Positions 1-6,302 of a stretch of DNA of 8,349 nucleotides are shown piece by piece; positions within the stretch are counted from its first letter, which is position 1; the number at the start of each line of letters is the position of its first letter. The stretch covers positions 257 through 8,605 of the forward strand of contig PMBQ01000385.1 of assembly GCA_003152955.1 (NCBI GenBank), given 5' to 3'. The position numbers and the translations under genes are program-made. This DNA is from Candidatus Bathyarchaeota archaeon. Lineage in GTDB: Archaea; Thermoproteota; Bathyarchaeia; 40CM-2-53-6; FEN-987. The notes under the pieces were generated by a model. The model made no database searches and was not told where the DNA came from. It saw nothing but the letters and a program-made list of their open reading frames with translations.

Positions 1-118
1 ACGCAGGGCTACCTGTTCACACATAACTGCCCGTGACAGCTTCAAAACTCTCAACGTAGCAGGCTGTATTCAGCGCATATGAAAGTGATAAATCGCTCAT
101 TCAGATCGATAGTGAAGC

Positions 119-646
119 ATGCCTGACCATCCGATGAAAAAGTTGAGTGCCCGTCCGTCTGTCATTGACTATAACGGCACGTATTTCGCAACTTATGAGA
201 ATACGCAACAGATTTTTCCGGGAGAACAGATCAGTTGGATTAACCCCGGCTGGTCAAGCGCTCCCGAAAGAACGAATCTGAACACCAATGACATTTTCAT
301 GCACTCCGAAACGGACCTGGCGGATCTTCGTGGACGCTACGAATCATTAGGTTGGAACACTCTCGTGATTCTCCAAGATGTAACACATGAAGGACCTACA
401 GCAGCACACCGAGCAGGATTTCCTGAGTTATATCCGCAAGATGAACTCGAACTGACACGATGGGGTGACAACGTTATCTTGCGTTTGCACATTGATGTGT
501 ACTGGTACGAAGGTAAACTGGTCAGCGCACCGCACGTCGAGCCGGACCCAGTGACCAACCCGGCAGAGCATTGGGCGATGTACGAAAATCATGACGAAAT
601 CCGTGGGTCTTTAGCGGTCAATATCTTCAAACGGTTCTACCTGTGA
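119..646 (+). CDS. Hypothetical soluble protein, 175 aa
   Basis: I do not recognise this family. The frame is open for 175 codons from ATG to TGA and has the composition of a real protein: six tryptophans (residues 40, 45, 79, 115, 129, 152), many Asp/Glu, Tyr and His, and no cysteine. No signal peptide or membrane segment is visible, so it is probably cytoplasmic. The central part (about 80-87, TLVILQDV, and 117-129, DNVILRLHIDVYW) reads like beta-strands of a compact domain. The acidic, proline-rich stretch at 139-150 looks like a surface loop. A second in-frame ATG lies at residue 6 (base 134); neither start has a clear Shine-Dalgarno sequence, so the start is uncertain by five codons. The gene stands alone, with over 300 noncoding bases after it and nothing adjacent to suggest a role. 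Confidence 0.75.
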   Translation: MPDHPMKKLSARPSVIDYNGTYFATYENTQQIFPGEQISWINPGWSSAPERTNLNTNDIFMHSETDLADLRGRYESLGWNTLVILQDVTHEGPTAAHRAGFPELYPQDELELTRWGDNVILRLHIDVYWYEGKLVSAPHVEPDPVTNPAEHWAMYENHDEIRGSLAVNIFKRFYL

Positions 647-980
647 GCGTCTAGATTCAACTTAATCCTGAGAAAATGGTCCTAACCTGGTCTTGAGTAA
701 GTGTAACAACTATCTAGCAGTCTCCTCTGTACGCTCTGCATTAGAGATTGGAAGAGTTCGTTGATTTCCTGGCACGACTTTTGCCGGTTTTCCATTAAAC
801 CCCAGATTCTTTTGATTACTGCTCCAAACTTGTCTTGGAGAGAGATAGAAGGCAGTCGGATCTCCAGAACGAGACGGACAGTGTAGCAATCAAAGGGGGA
901 TGCTGTGATGAGTTCTAGTTCGTTCTAATTCGTAGACTTATGTGCTGCTTTGATGGTTATCACTCCAAGACTGATTTTGA
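647..980. other. Intergenic stretch without recognised gene
   Basis: No convincing ORF, tRNA or structured RNA was seen in these 334 bases. A short imperfect tandem repeat lies at 912-931 (GTTCTAGTTC followed by GTTCTAATTC, 9 of 10 matching). A weak TATA-like element (GACTTATGTG, 935-944) sits about 40 bases before the next start codon and could drive that gene with a short leader. The element resembles the better one upstream of the protease gene (GCTTATATGT). Confidence 0.4.
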
Positions 981-1367
981 ATGGAGAAATCTGAGTCGAG
1001 TCGGCGCGAGTTTCTGCTCTATTGGATTGGGCTGTTAGTGGTCGCGATCAGTTTCGTCGGCATATTGTTGACAATCTCAGGCTTAATCGTGAACGTTCTC
1101 ACTACGCAATGCTATATTCCATACATCTCGCCAATGTTAGGTGTTACAACATCATCTCCACAGCCTATGCCTATTGAACCCAATGCCACTACGACAAATC
1201 AATCGTCAGGAGGGCCATACGTGAACACTATGTATCCAAACCCATACCCGTACTATTGCGGCGGCAACTTGGCCGCGTACACAATCAGCTTCATCTTCAA
1301 CCTGCTATCCGCCTTCATCTTCATCGCTGTCGGCTGCTACATGATGCTGAACGGAAAGAAACTGTAA
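981..1367 (+). CDS. Small membrane protein with two transmembrane helices
   Basis: The family is not recognised. The 128-residue protein has a short charged N-terminus with a basic pair (Arg8-Arg9). A long hydrophobic helix follows at about 13-40, then a loop of roughly 55 residues and a second helix at about 97-122, ending in a Lys-rich tail (NGKKL). The positive charges at both ends predict both termini in the cytoplasm and the loop outside. The loop is rich in Pro, Tyr, Asn, Ser and Thr. It carries two cysteines flanking it near the membrane (Cys44, Cys93) that could form a disulfide, and two N-glycosylation sequons (NAT at 68-70, NQS at 73-75), as is common on archaeal surfaces. Start is ATG without a clear Shine-Dalgarno. 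It appears to be a single-gene unit followed by a stem-loop. Confidence 0.75.
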   Translation: MEKSESSRREFLLYWIGLLVVAISFVGILLTISGLIVNVLTTQCYIPYISPMLGVTTSSPQPMPIEPNATTTNQSSGGPYVNTMYPNPYPYYCGGNLAAYTISFIFNLLSAFIFIAVGCYMMLNGKKL

Positions 1368-1370
1368 CCT

Positions 1371-1406
1371 TCATAGTGAAATCACGTTGCAATTGATTTT
1401 CTATGA
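1371..1406 (+). terminator. Stem-loop just after the membrane-protein gene
   Basis: TCATAG (1371-1376) pairs with CTATGA (1401-1406), and inside it AAATCA (1379-1384) pairs with TGATTT (1394-1399). The two stems are joined by a small internal loop and capped by a 9-base loop. The structure begins three bases after the stop codon. No T-run follows it directly, so it may be an mRNA 3'-end stabiliser rather than a terminator. Called by eye; no folding energy was computed. Confidence 0.4.
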
Positions 1407-1658
1407 GCTCTACTACTTACTCTGCCGTTTGCATCTAGCAGAATTGGACTGAGGCTGGTCCGTTTTTCGTTCATACATATCGGCAAATTGGGATCAAAAT
1501 CTCCTTCCTAACCTAACTGCTATGAGAAACACAACCCGAGTCAGAATGTGCCGGGACCTGAACCTATTTCGGGCCAAATCCATTCGACTCTGACCCTGCA
1601 TAAGTTCAAGTCCTTTTCGTCCGAGGCTAAACATGCTAAACCCCGAGGGTAGACGCAA

Positions 1659-1985
1659 GTGAGAGAGGAAGTGGAAATTACAACGAAAGAATTGAAGCGG
1701 TTAGTCGACGGTGGAAGCAAAGTCACACTGATTGATGTGAGAGAACAGAACGAATATGATCTCTGCCACATAAACGGAAGCAGACTGATACCTTTAGGCC
1801 AAATTCGGAGCCGCGTCAACGAACTCAGCCTCTACAACGAGTACGTCTTCTACTGTCACACAGGGAAACGAAGCGGATGGGTAGTGAACTTCGTGCGCCA
1901 ACTCGGATTCAAGAAAGTGAAAAATCTGAAAGGAGGCATCGATGCGTGGGCAGAGGAGATAGACCGATCGATGCCGCGATACTAG
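1659..1985 (+). CDS. Stand-alone rhodanese-domain sulfurtransferase
   Basis: A single rhodanese-like domain filling a 108-residue protein, about the usual size for single-domain rhodaneses (GlpE/PspE type). The CH2A-like signature DVRE is at 26-29, His37 precedes the IPLG turn at 44-47, and the active loop is Cys66-His-Thr-Gly-Lys-Arg-Ser-Gly, with Cys66 expected to carry the persulfide. The C-terminal NLKGGIDAWAEE (89-100) is the family's closing motif. The six-residue loop after the cysteine is the length found in sulfur-transferring rhodaneses rather than Cdc25-like phosphatases. Start is GTG with a GAGG at 1645-1648 ten bases upstream; no in-frame ATG lies early in the domain. Expected role: cytoplasmic sulfur transfer or thiol-stress chemistry; donor and acceptor cannot be told from here. 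No sulfur-pathway gene is adjacent. Confidence 0.9.
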   Translation: MREEVEITTKELKRLVDGGSKVTLIDVREQNEYDLCHINGSRLIPLGQIRSRVNELSLYNEYVFYCHTGKRSGWVVNFVRQLGFKKVKNLKGGIDAWAEEIDRSMPRY

Positions 1986-1998
1986 TTCCATGAGAGCA

Positions 1999-2034
1999 TA
2001 TGTCGAATATGCGAATAATCTGTTATTCGACATA
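1999..2034 (+). other. Two mutually exclusive hairpins after the rhodanese gene
   Basis: An 11-base perfect inverted repeat, TATGTCGAATA (1999-2009) and TATTCGACATA (2024-2034), is separated by 14 bases. Within the spacer CGAATAA (2012-2018) can instead pair with TTATTCG (2023-2029) around a TCTG tetraloop. Both use the same downstream strand, so the folds compete. It lies 13 bases after the rhodanese stop codon. It could be a 3'-end processing or termination structure, or a DNA dyad bound by a protein. Confidence 0.45.
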
Positions 2035-2084
2035 ATCTGTTTCTCGAAATAGGGCGATCTCTTGAACACCGCTTATGAGCGTCA

Positions 2085-2273
2085 GTGCAAAACAACTCCA
2101 CGGCAGAGCAGAGAACAATGGCGTACATGTTTCCATCAATGCCTAGGAAAATTCGTCCAGAATTGTCCAAGGAGAGAATTGTTCGGGCTGCGATGAGAGT
2201 ATACTGGCCTCTCCGTATGGCTGGATTTGACTACTTGCTAGCCCCAATAATCCTCTGGGCATCGATTGACTAA
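2085..2273 (+). CDS. Doubtful small ORF, 51-62 aa
   Basis: A GTG-initiated frame of 62 codons, or 51 codons from the ATG at 2118. The product would be basic in its middle (about 20-34, with PRKIRPELSKERIVR), followed by a semi-hydrophobic, aromatic C-terminus (YWPLRMAGFDYLLAPIILW). That could be a peripheral membrane helix. A TATA-like CTTATGA (2072-2078) lies about 40 bases before the ATG. An overlapping frame of similar length exists on the other strand (1982-2170), and no family is recognised, so this may be chance. Listed because it is the only candidate gene between 1986 and 2500. Confidence 0.22.
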   Translation: MQNNSTAEQRTMAYMFPSMPRKIRPELSKERIVRAAMRVYWPLRMAGFDYLLAPIILWASID

Positions 2274-2417
2274 AACTGATTCGAATCCAGTCACTATACG
2301 ATTCTAGCGTAAACTGAACAATTACGGGTCAACGTCATATTTCCACCGCAAACCCAACGTTTCTGGAGTATTCTCCACGAATGGGCTGGCTGCTAGGAGT
2401 TAGGACTTAATCGCTTC

Positions 2418-2431
2418 TTGGTGCACACCAA
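2418..2431. promoter_or_regulatory. Dyad upstream of the protease promoter
   Basis: TTGGTG-CA-CACCAA is a perfect 6-base dyad ending 12 bases before the TATA-like box of the protease gene, a position typical for an archaeal activator or repressor site. A second, smaller dyad (TGGAG-TATT-CTCCA) lies at 2364-2377. Apart from these, the 2274-2440 stretch holds nothing recognisable. Confidence 0.3.
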
Positions 2432-2442
2432 AGATGAATCCC

Positions 2443-2450
2443 GCTTATAT
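2443..2450 (+). promoter_or_regulatory. Archaeal TATA box for the protease gene
   Basis: GCTTATAT (then GT) resembles the archaeal TATA consensus. Transcription would be expected to begin about 25 bases downstream, near 2470-2475. This would place the upstream TTG (2468) and GTG (2471) codons at or before the transcript end, and leave a leader of about 35 bases containing the Shine-Dalgarno at 2492. The geometry supports initiation at 2507. Confidence 0.55.
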
Positions 2451-2491
2451 GTAACTACGCGGCGTCGTTGGTGAAAATCAACATGTACCGT

Positions 2492-2499
2492 AAGGAGGT
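2492..2499 (+). promoter_or_regulatory. Strong Shine-Dalgarno deciding the protease start
   Basis: AAGGAGGT is a near-perfect complement of the archaeal 16S rRNA 3' tail. It is spaced seven bases before the in-frame TTG at 2507. The other in-frame candidates (TTG 2468, GTG 2471, ATG 2483) lie upstream of it and have no such signal, so it selects the TTG at 2507. Confidence 0.7.
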
Positions 2500-2506
2500 A
2501 GAAAGT

Positions 2507-3736
2507 TTGAACTTTGAAAGAAATATCTCGCGAAAAACAGTTGCAATTCTGCTGCTCACTATCGTAATACTGGGATCGGTCACCGTTTACGACACCCTAC
2601 TCCTCGGAGGCGTTCAACCCAAAACGTTTGACGTGACGTCGCAGGTCTACGCCAACCCCGTCGTCGTTCAGTCTTCCAATCAAACCCTAGACCCAGTCCA
2701 GATCTACGCCATGGAGAACTCGAGCGTCGTAACGGTCAGTGGGGATGCGTATTCTGTAACCGATACGTACTATGGTCCAATGAACGTTAGTGGACAGGTA
2801 CTCGGCACCGGCTGGGTAGTATCCTACAGCAATTCGTACTACATCATCACGAACTTTCATGTAATCGATGGTATGTCGAACGATACAGTCACGTTCTCAA
2901 ACGGCGACGCTTACCAGGCGAAAGTTGTTGGCTCTGACCCGTACAGTGACCTCGCCGTAGTCTCCGTCATTTCGGCCCCACAGTCAGAATTTCACCCAAT
3001 CCAACTAGGCGCCTCGTCCTCCTTGAAGGTCGGGGAGTCAGTGGTCGCCATAGGTAGCCCCTACGGATTGAGCGGAACAATAACGGTTGGAGTCGTCAGC
3101 CAGGTCGGTCGTACTTTACAAGAGGACACGTTGGGCGGTTATTCGATCGCTGACACAGTGCAATTCAGTGCTCCAATAAACCCCGGCAATTCGGGTGGGC
3201 CTTTGCTGAACACTAATGGACTAGTTATGGGAATCACCACAGCCTCAACCAGCAGCGGTCAGGGACTTGGGTTCGCCATACCCTCCGACACAATCGCCAG
3301 GGAATTACCATACCTCGTCAAGGATGGGAGCTACAACAAGCACCCGTACGTCGGCGTCTCGCTGGCAGACATGAACTATCAACTAGCCCAAGTAACCAAA
3401 TCAGGCGTAACATGGGGAGTTTTGGTACAGGGCACAGTGTCCGGCGGTCCGGCAGATAAAGCAGGAATCAAAAGCGGCACTCAAACCGTCACAGTGGACG
3501 GTCAAGATTACATGATCGGCGGCGATGTTATCGTCTCACTCAACGGAGCCAAAGTAGTGAACTATGACGCGTTCTCAGCGTATCTTGAAACATACGCCAT
3601 CCCGGGTCAAACACTGCAGGTAGGCATAATCAGACAAGGCAAACAAATGGTTGTACCGATTCAACTAGGCACGCGGCCCTCAATCCAACTAGTCCTGTTC
3701 GACAACACCCAACCACCCACATTCAACATTATCTAA
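2507..3736 (+). CDS. Membrane-anchored HtrA/DegP-like serine protease with PDZ domain
   Basis: Predicted ATP-independent protease/chaperone acting on misfolded proteins outside the membrane. The 409-residue product begins with a basic stretch and one hydrophobic helix (about 11-30) acting as signal anchor. A trypsin-like domain follows (about 70-275) with the full triad: His118 in TNFHVIDG, Asp148 in SDLAVV and Ser229 in NPGNSGGPL; GTGW at 100-103 is the usual HtrA lead-in. A single PDZ domain (about 279-387) starts at PYVGVSL and contains the SGGPADKAGIKSG and GGDVIVSLNG segments, so it is a one-PDZ DegS-like layout. TTG at 2507 is chosen because of the strong Shine-Dalgarno seven bases upstream; frame-open alternatives at 2468, 2471 and 2483 add up to 13 residues. 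It is a single gene with its own promoter, convergent with truD. No substrate is implied by its neighbours. Confidence 0.93.
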   Translation: MNFERNISRKTVAILLLTIVILGSVTVYDTLLLGGVQPKTFDVTSQVYANPVVVQSSNQTLDPVQIYAMENSSVVTVSGDAYSVTDTYYGPMNVSGQVLGTGWVVSYSNSYYIITNFHVIDGMSNDTVTFSNGDAYQAKVVGSDPYSDLAVVSVISAPQSEFHPIQLGASSSLKVGESVVAIGSPYGLSGTITVGVVSQVGRTLQEDTLGGYSIADTVQFSAPINPGNSGGPLLNTNGLVMGITTASTSSGQGLGFAIPSDTIARELPYLVKDGSYNKHPYVGVSLADMNYQLAQVTKSGVTWGVLVQGTVSGGPADKAGIKSGTQTVTVDGQDYMIGGDVIVSLNGAKVVNYDAFSAYLETYAIPGQTLQVGIIRQGKQMVVPIQLGTRPSIQLVLFDNTQPPTFNII

Positions 3737-3749
3737 ACCCAGACAGATC

Positions 3750-3769
3750 GCGCTAAAGCGCTTTAGCGC
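3750..3769. terminator. 20-base perfect palindrome between convergent genes
   Basis: GCGCTAAAGC followed directly by GCTTTAGCGC is a perfect 20-base palindrome that begins 13 bases after the protease stop codon. As RNA it would form an 8-base-pair stem with a 4-base loop on either strand, followed on the + strand by AAATTT. It could act as a bidirectional terminator for the protease gene and truD. Because it is loop-free as DNA, a protein-binding site is the alternative. Confidence 0.45.
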
Positions 3770-3796
3770 AAATTTCCTCACTATTTTCTCATTCAC

Positions 3797-3813
3797 CTTC
3801 ACTAAGAGTGAAG
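3797..3813. terminator. Second hairpin between convergent genes
   Basis: CTTCACT (3797-3803) and AGTGAAG (3807-3813) form a 7-base-pair stem with a 3-base loop, preceded by a T-rich stretch on the + strand. A third small dyad, ATGCA-GAATA-TGCAT, lies at 3834-3848 next to the truD stop codon. Together with the palindrome at 3750 these fill the 119-base gap with structure, consistent with transcription ending from both sides. Confidence 0.4.
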
Positions 3814-3855
3814 ATTGAGCGCTATATTCCTCAATGCAGAATATGCATGATTCCA

Positions 3856-5052
3856 TCAATAGTTCAGCGGATCTGTTTTCATGAACTCTCTCAAGATCGT
3901 CGTCGCATACGATGCCTTAGGTAGGTCGAATCGAACATCGACCAAGTCCCCATCACCTATTGACTCCCCACGTCGCAAGCTAACCTCTGGGTCAACGTCC
4001 ACGACCCCGGCTCGAGTCGAGCCTTCGACGCCAAGTTCCGGCATCTTGCCCAGCTGAAAATCATGCAAAGTGACCCCTTCTTCCTCAAGAAGGGATTTCT
4101 CGATCTCTCCAAGTATTCCGGTCGAGAATTCACTCTGAGAACCTAGCAAGCGGACTGACATGTTCCTGGGATCAATTCCACGTTGAAGCAGTCGGCTTAG
4201 GTTCTTGTTGAATAGGTAGGCTTGAAATGCGTGCACTAGCAGCCTCCGGAGGGTTGTGGGGAGCCGTCTGAGGGCTCCGGCGTAGTCGAGCGGTCTACTT
4301 TCAAGCGCGATGAGCATCGATCGTTCATATGTTAGCCGTCGCGGGTAAATTTTCAGCGCTCCAGTAATATCATGGGTTTGGTCGTAGTAATTTCTCGCCT
4401 CTTTGCACGGAGGGCTCTCTGTTTCGTAGGGAAATCCTAGGTAACTGTTGACGGCACCCTCAAGGTCGCCCTTCACGATCATTCGGCCAACTAAGTGAGT
4501 ATTGGGTCTAGTAGTGCCGAATCTTTGGTAGCCAAAGTAATTCGGGACCCCAACATCATCCAGTTCCGTTTTGATGTTGTTCAACGTTTCAACCAATTCC
4601 TGCCCGTTCAGCGTGGCCCTTCTGATTGTCGCGACGAAACGATTTCCACTTAGGGATCCCAGAGTGATCCTGGAATGATTTCTGTTGAAATCGTAGAGGG
4701 ATATTCCGGGCAAGCGCACGGTTCGCAATCGTTCTTCCTCCACATGCCAGGCGGAGATTCTCTGCTTCGTGACTGCTCGCCTATCCTTGTTGCCAGCAAA
4801 CCCGAACCTCTTGTAGGAAACGCCAGATGCTCTAGCAATTTCCCTCAACGCAGTTATTGTGTCCCAGTTTCTCTTTTCCAAAGTGAAATGCGTGTGTTCT
4901 CCGTCAGGAACCGATAGGCTGACCTCTTGTAATTCTTCAACAGTAAAATCCTCGATCCTCTCTCGAATCTTGCCACCAACACCTTCCGAGCTGCTCGCGA
5001 AGTATTCGAGGCCTAGGTCATGGTCGAGTTGATACGGGCTTCTGGTTGGCAA
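3856..5052 (-). CDS. truD: tRNA pseudouridine synthase D (archaeal TruD/Pus7 family)
   Basis: Isomerises a specific uridine in tRNA to pseudouridine: position 13 in bacterial TruD, with archaeal and eukaryotic Pus7 relatives having related specificity. At 398 residues it has normal archaeal length. The N-terminal IEDFTVEE (33-40) and HTHFTLEKRNWDT (53-65) lead to the catalytic loop GFAGNKDRRAVTKQ (84-97), with Asp90 the expected nucleophile. VPNYFGYQRFG (169-179) is the family hallmark and opens the TRUD insertion domain (about 170-350). The C-terminus SYATTILREFMK (381-392) is also typical. The start must be the TTG at 5050-5052: the frame upstream hits a TAA and contains no ATG or GTG. A GAGG (5067-5070) lies 14 bases before it, and a TATA-like GATAAAC on the minus strand (5105-5111) could drive it alone. 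It follows the HxlR gene by 77 bases on the same strand, so read-through is also possible. Confidence 0.95.
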   Translation of the reverse strand: MPTRSPYQLDHDLGLEYFASSSEGVGGKIRERIEDFTVEELQEVSLSVPDGEHTHFTLEKRNWDTITALREIARASGVSYKRFGFAGNKDRRAVTKQRISAWHVEEERLRTVRLPGISLYDFNRNHSRITLGSLSGNRFVATIRRATLNGQELVETLNNIKTELDDVGVPNYFGYQRFGTTRPNTHLVGRMIVKGDLEGAVNSYLGFPYETESPPCKEARNYYDQTHDITGALKIYPRRLTYERSMLIALESRPLDYAGALRRLPTTLRRLLVHAFQAYLFNKNLSRLLQRGIDPRNMSVRLLGSQSEFSTGILGEIEKSLLEEEGVTLHDFQLGKMPELGVEGSTRAGVVDVDPEVSLRRGESIGDGDLVDVRFDLPKASYATTILREFMKTDPLNY

Positions 5053-5129
5053 CTGGCTGGTTAATCCCTCGATGGAGTCACTTAGAATAGTTCTACATGA
5101 AGGAGTTTATCGGTTTGAGCTCGGCACTC

Positions 5130-5531
5130 TCATTTGTTCGGAACCCTTTGCGCAATCAGGGCATATTGGTTCTTGGTCTGGTTGCTGTTGAATTCCGGTA
5201 GCCATCTGCTTCCCCAATTTCCGAAGGCTTCCAACGCAGGCTTCAGTTCAAGGCCCGAAGGCGTCAGCGAGTACTGAACTGTGAATGGTCTCGTGCTCAG
5301 TATCTCTCTGTTGACAATTCCCTGTTGCTCTAGGAACTTTAGAGTTAGTGAGAGCGTCTTCGAGTTAATTCCCGATACGCGCCACAGTTCATTGAAACCT
5401 TTCGGCCCGGCAAACAAATGTCTCACGACTAGGAGTCTTGACTCGGTAACGAGTGTTCTAATCGTTTCGATTATCGGGCACATTTCGTTGCCGTTTGCGT
5501 TTTTCTTACTGCGCTTCAGTTTCGAAGCCAT
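5130..5531 (-). CDS. HxlR-family winged-helix regulator with one cysteine
   Basis: DNA-binding transcription factor of the HxlR (MarR-like) family. The 133-residue protein shows Cys18-Pro-Ile-Ile-Glu-Thr at the family's usual CPI-E-T position. The HTH region follows at about 33-70 (LFAGPKGFNELWRVSGINSK, then LSLTLKFLEQQGIVNRE), with a beta wing (about 77-90) ending in YSLTPSGLEL and the closing NWG (105-107). In bacterial relatives such as Bacillus YodB, the equivalent N-terminal cysteine senses quinones and diamide; here it is the only cysteine in the protein, which fits an electrophile sensor. Position 33, where many members have Gly-Lys-Trp nearby, is less typical (TESRLLVV). The basic N-terminal extension (KLKRSKK) is unusual. 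ATG start; the gene is divergent from the FMN reductase and separated by 159 bases. Regulation of that operon, and of itself, is inferred from layout. Confidence 0.9.
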   Translation of the reverse strand: MASKLKRSKKNANGNEMCPIIETIRTLVTESRLLVVRHLFAGPKGFNELWRVSGINSKTLSLTLKFLEQQGIVNREILSTRPFTVQYSLTPSGLELKPALEAFGNWGSRWLPEFNSNQTKNQYALIAQRVPNK

Positions 5532-5566
5532 TGGAACGTGACCAAGTTGATCTGAAGCGGGCAGGG

Positions 5567-5575
5567 TTAATATAC
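5567..5575 (-). promoter_or_regulatory. TATA box for the HxlR regulator gene
   Basis: On the minus strand the bases read GTATATTAA, a good archaeal TATA element. It lies 36 bases before the regulator's ATG, which would give a leader of roughly 10-15 bases. It overlaps a TACTTGC half-site (5573-5579), so a bound regulator could block the basal factors here. Confidence 0.5.
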
Positions 5576-5605
5576 TTGCCTGTGTCTACTTGCTTACTTA
5601 AGTAA
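5573..5605. promoter_or_regulatory. Putative HxlR operator: palindrome plus half-sites
   Basis: TTACTTAAGTAA (5594-5605) is a perfect 12-base palindrome in the divergent control region. Two direct copies of TACTTGC lie at 5573-5579 and 5587-5593, 14 bases apart, so TACTT occurs three times on one strand with its complement AAGTA once. The right half (CTTAAGTA) could also serve as a weak TATA box for the forward operon, with an expected leader of about 60 bases. Operators of HxlR regulators in bacteria are short dyads with TAC/GTA half-sites, so this is a plausible site; binding is inference. Confidence 0.45.
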
Positions 5606-5690
5606 AGCGGAGTAGGCCGTTACGCCCAATCTAAGAACGAACCCGATTGAACCGCTACTGCAGCATCCCACAGAGGAACCCGGCTCGCAA

Positions 5691-6290
5691 ATGACAAGAC
5701 CAGTCAAAATACTAGCTTTCGCGGGTAGCCTCAGAAAGAACTCATACAATAAACTCCTTCTACAAGCCGCAGCCAAGCTGCTTCCAGCATCTGCCCAACT
5801 AGAAATCGTTGGCATCGACGGAATACCACTCTATGATCAAGACACAGAAGTGCTTGGTATTCCTCAAAGTGTCAAGAGGTTCAAGGAGAACATTGAGAGC
5901 GCCGACGCGATCCTAATCACTACGCCAGAATACAATCACTCCTTCCCCGGCGTTCTGAAGAATGCGATCGATTGGGCGTCAAGACCCTACGGCCACAACT
6001 CTTTCAACGGTAAACCTGTAGCCGTCATGAGTGCAGCGCCTGGATTGTTTGGCGGAGTATCTGCTCAAGATCAGCTAAAACAAGTCCTCGTGGCTTTGAA
6101 TATGCACGTCGTCGCTCAACCAGCAGTAATCGTGACCTCCGTTCACGAGAAATTCGATATAAACTACGAGCTAGTCGACGCTGACGCGAAACAATTCATG
6201 AAACAGCTCCTCGCCAACCTGGTTGATCTCACGAGAAGAATAACTCAATCCGAAGAGTGGTTGCAGGAAGCCCCTCTCTCAACACAATGA
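5691..6290 (+). CDS. NAD(P)H-dependent FMN reductase / quinone reductase
   Basis: Flavodoxin-like oxidoreductase of the NADPH-dependent FMN reductase family (ChrR/YieF, azoreductase-like), 199 residues, the normal size. The FMN phosphate loop is GSLRKNSYN (12-20). The second flavin-contacting motif TPEYNHSFPGVLKNAIDW is at 78-95, and a third loop, PGLFGG, is at 117-122. Such enzymes pass two electrons from NAD(P)H to quinones, azo dyes, chromate or free flavin; two-electron quinone reduction gives hydroquinone and avoids semiquinone radicals. No signal peptide, so cytoplasmic. ATG start; a GAGGAA at 5673-5678 is rather distant (12-14 bases) but present. It is first in an operon with the dioxygenase 28 bases downstream, and opposite the HxlR gene. 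Substrate is inferred as quinone from that context; the sequence alone does not separate it from a chromate or general flavin reductase. Confidence 0.92.
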   Translation: MTRPVKILAFAGSLRKNSYNKLLLQAAAKLLPASAQLEIVGIDGIPLYDQDTEVLGIPQSVKRFKENIESADAILITTPEYNHSFPGVLKNAIDWASRPYGHNSFNGKPVAVMSAAPGLFGGVSAQDQLKQVLVALNMHVVAQPAVIVTSVHEKFDINYELVDADAKQFMKQLLANLVDLTRRITQSEEWLQEAPLSTQ

Positions 6291-6302
6291 CAGTAAGAAA
6301 TT

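Noticed and set aside
912..931. Tandem pair GTTCTAGTTC/GTTCTAATTC as an operator
   Set aside because: Too short and only two imperfect units; no promoter context beyond a weak TATA-like element, so it is only mentioned under the intergenic entry.
1541..2069. Two minus-strand frames (about 90 codons each) across the rhodanese gene
   Set aside because: They overlap a confident rhodanese domain on the + strand and show no family motif or membrane pattern.
2277..2300. T-arm-like sequence (GATTCGAATCC) suggesting a tRNA
   Set aside because: The stem is only 4 of 5 pairs, and no matching acceptor, D-arm or anticodon arm is found at the correct distance upstream.
4675..4917. Plus-strand frame of 80 codons inside truD
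   Set aside because: It is antisense to the catalytic region of truD and has no start signal or recognisable domain.
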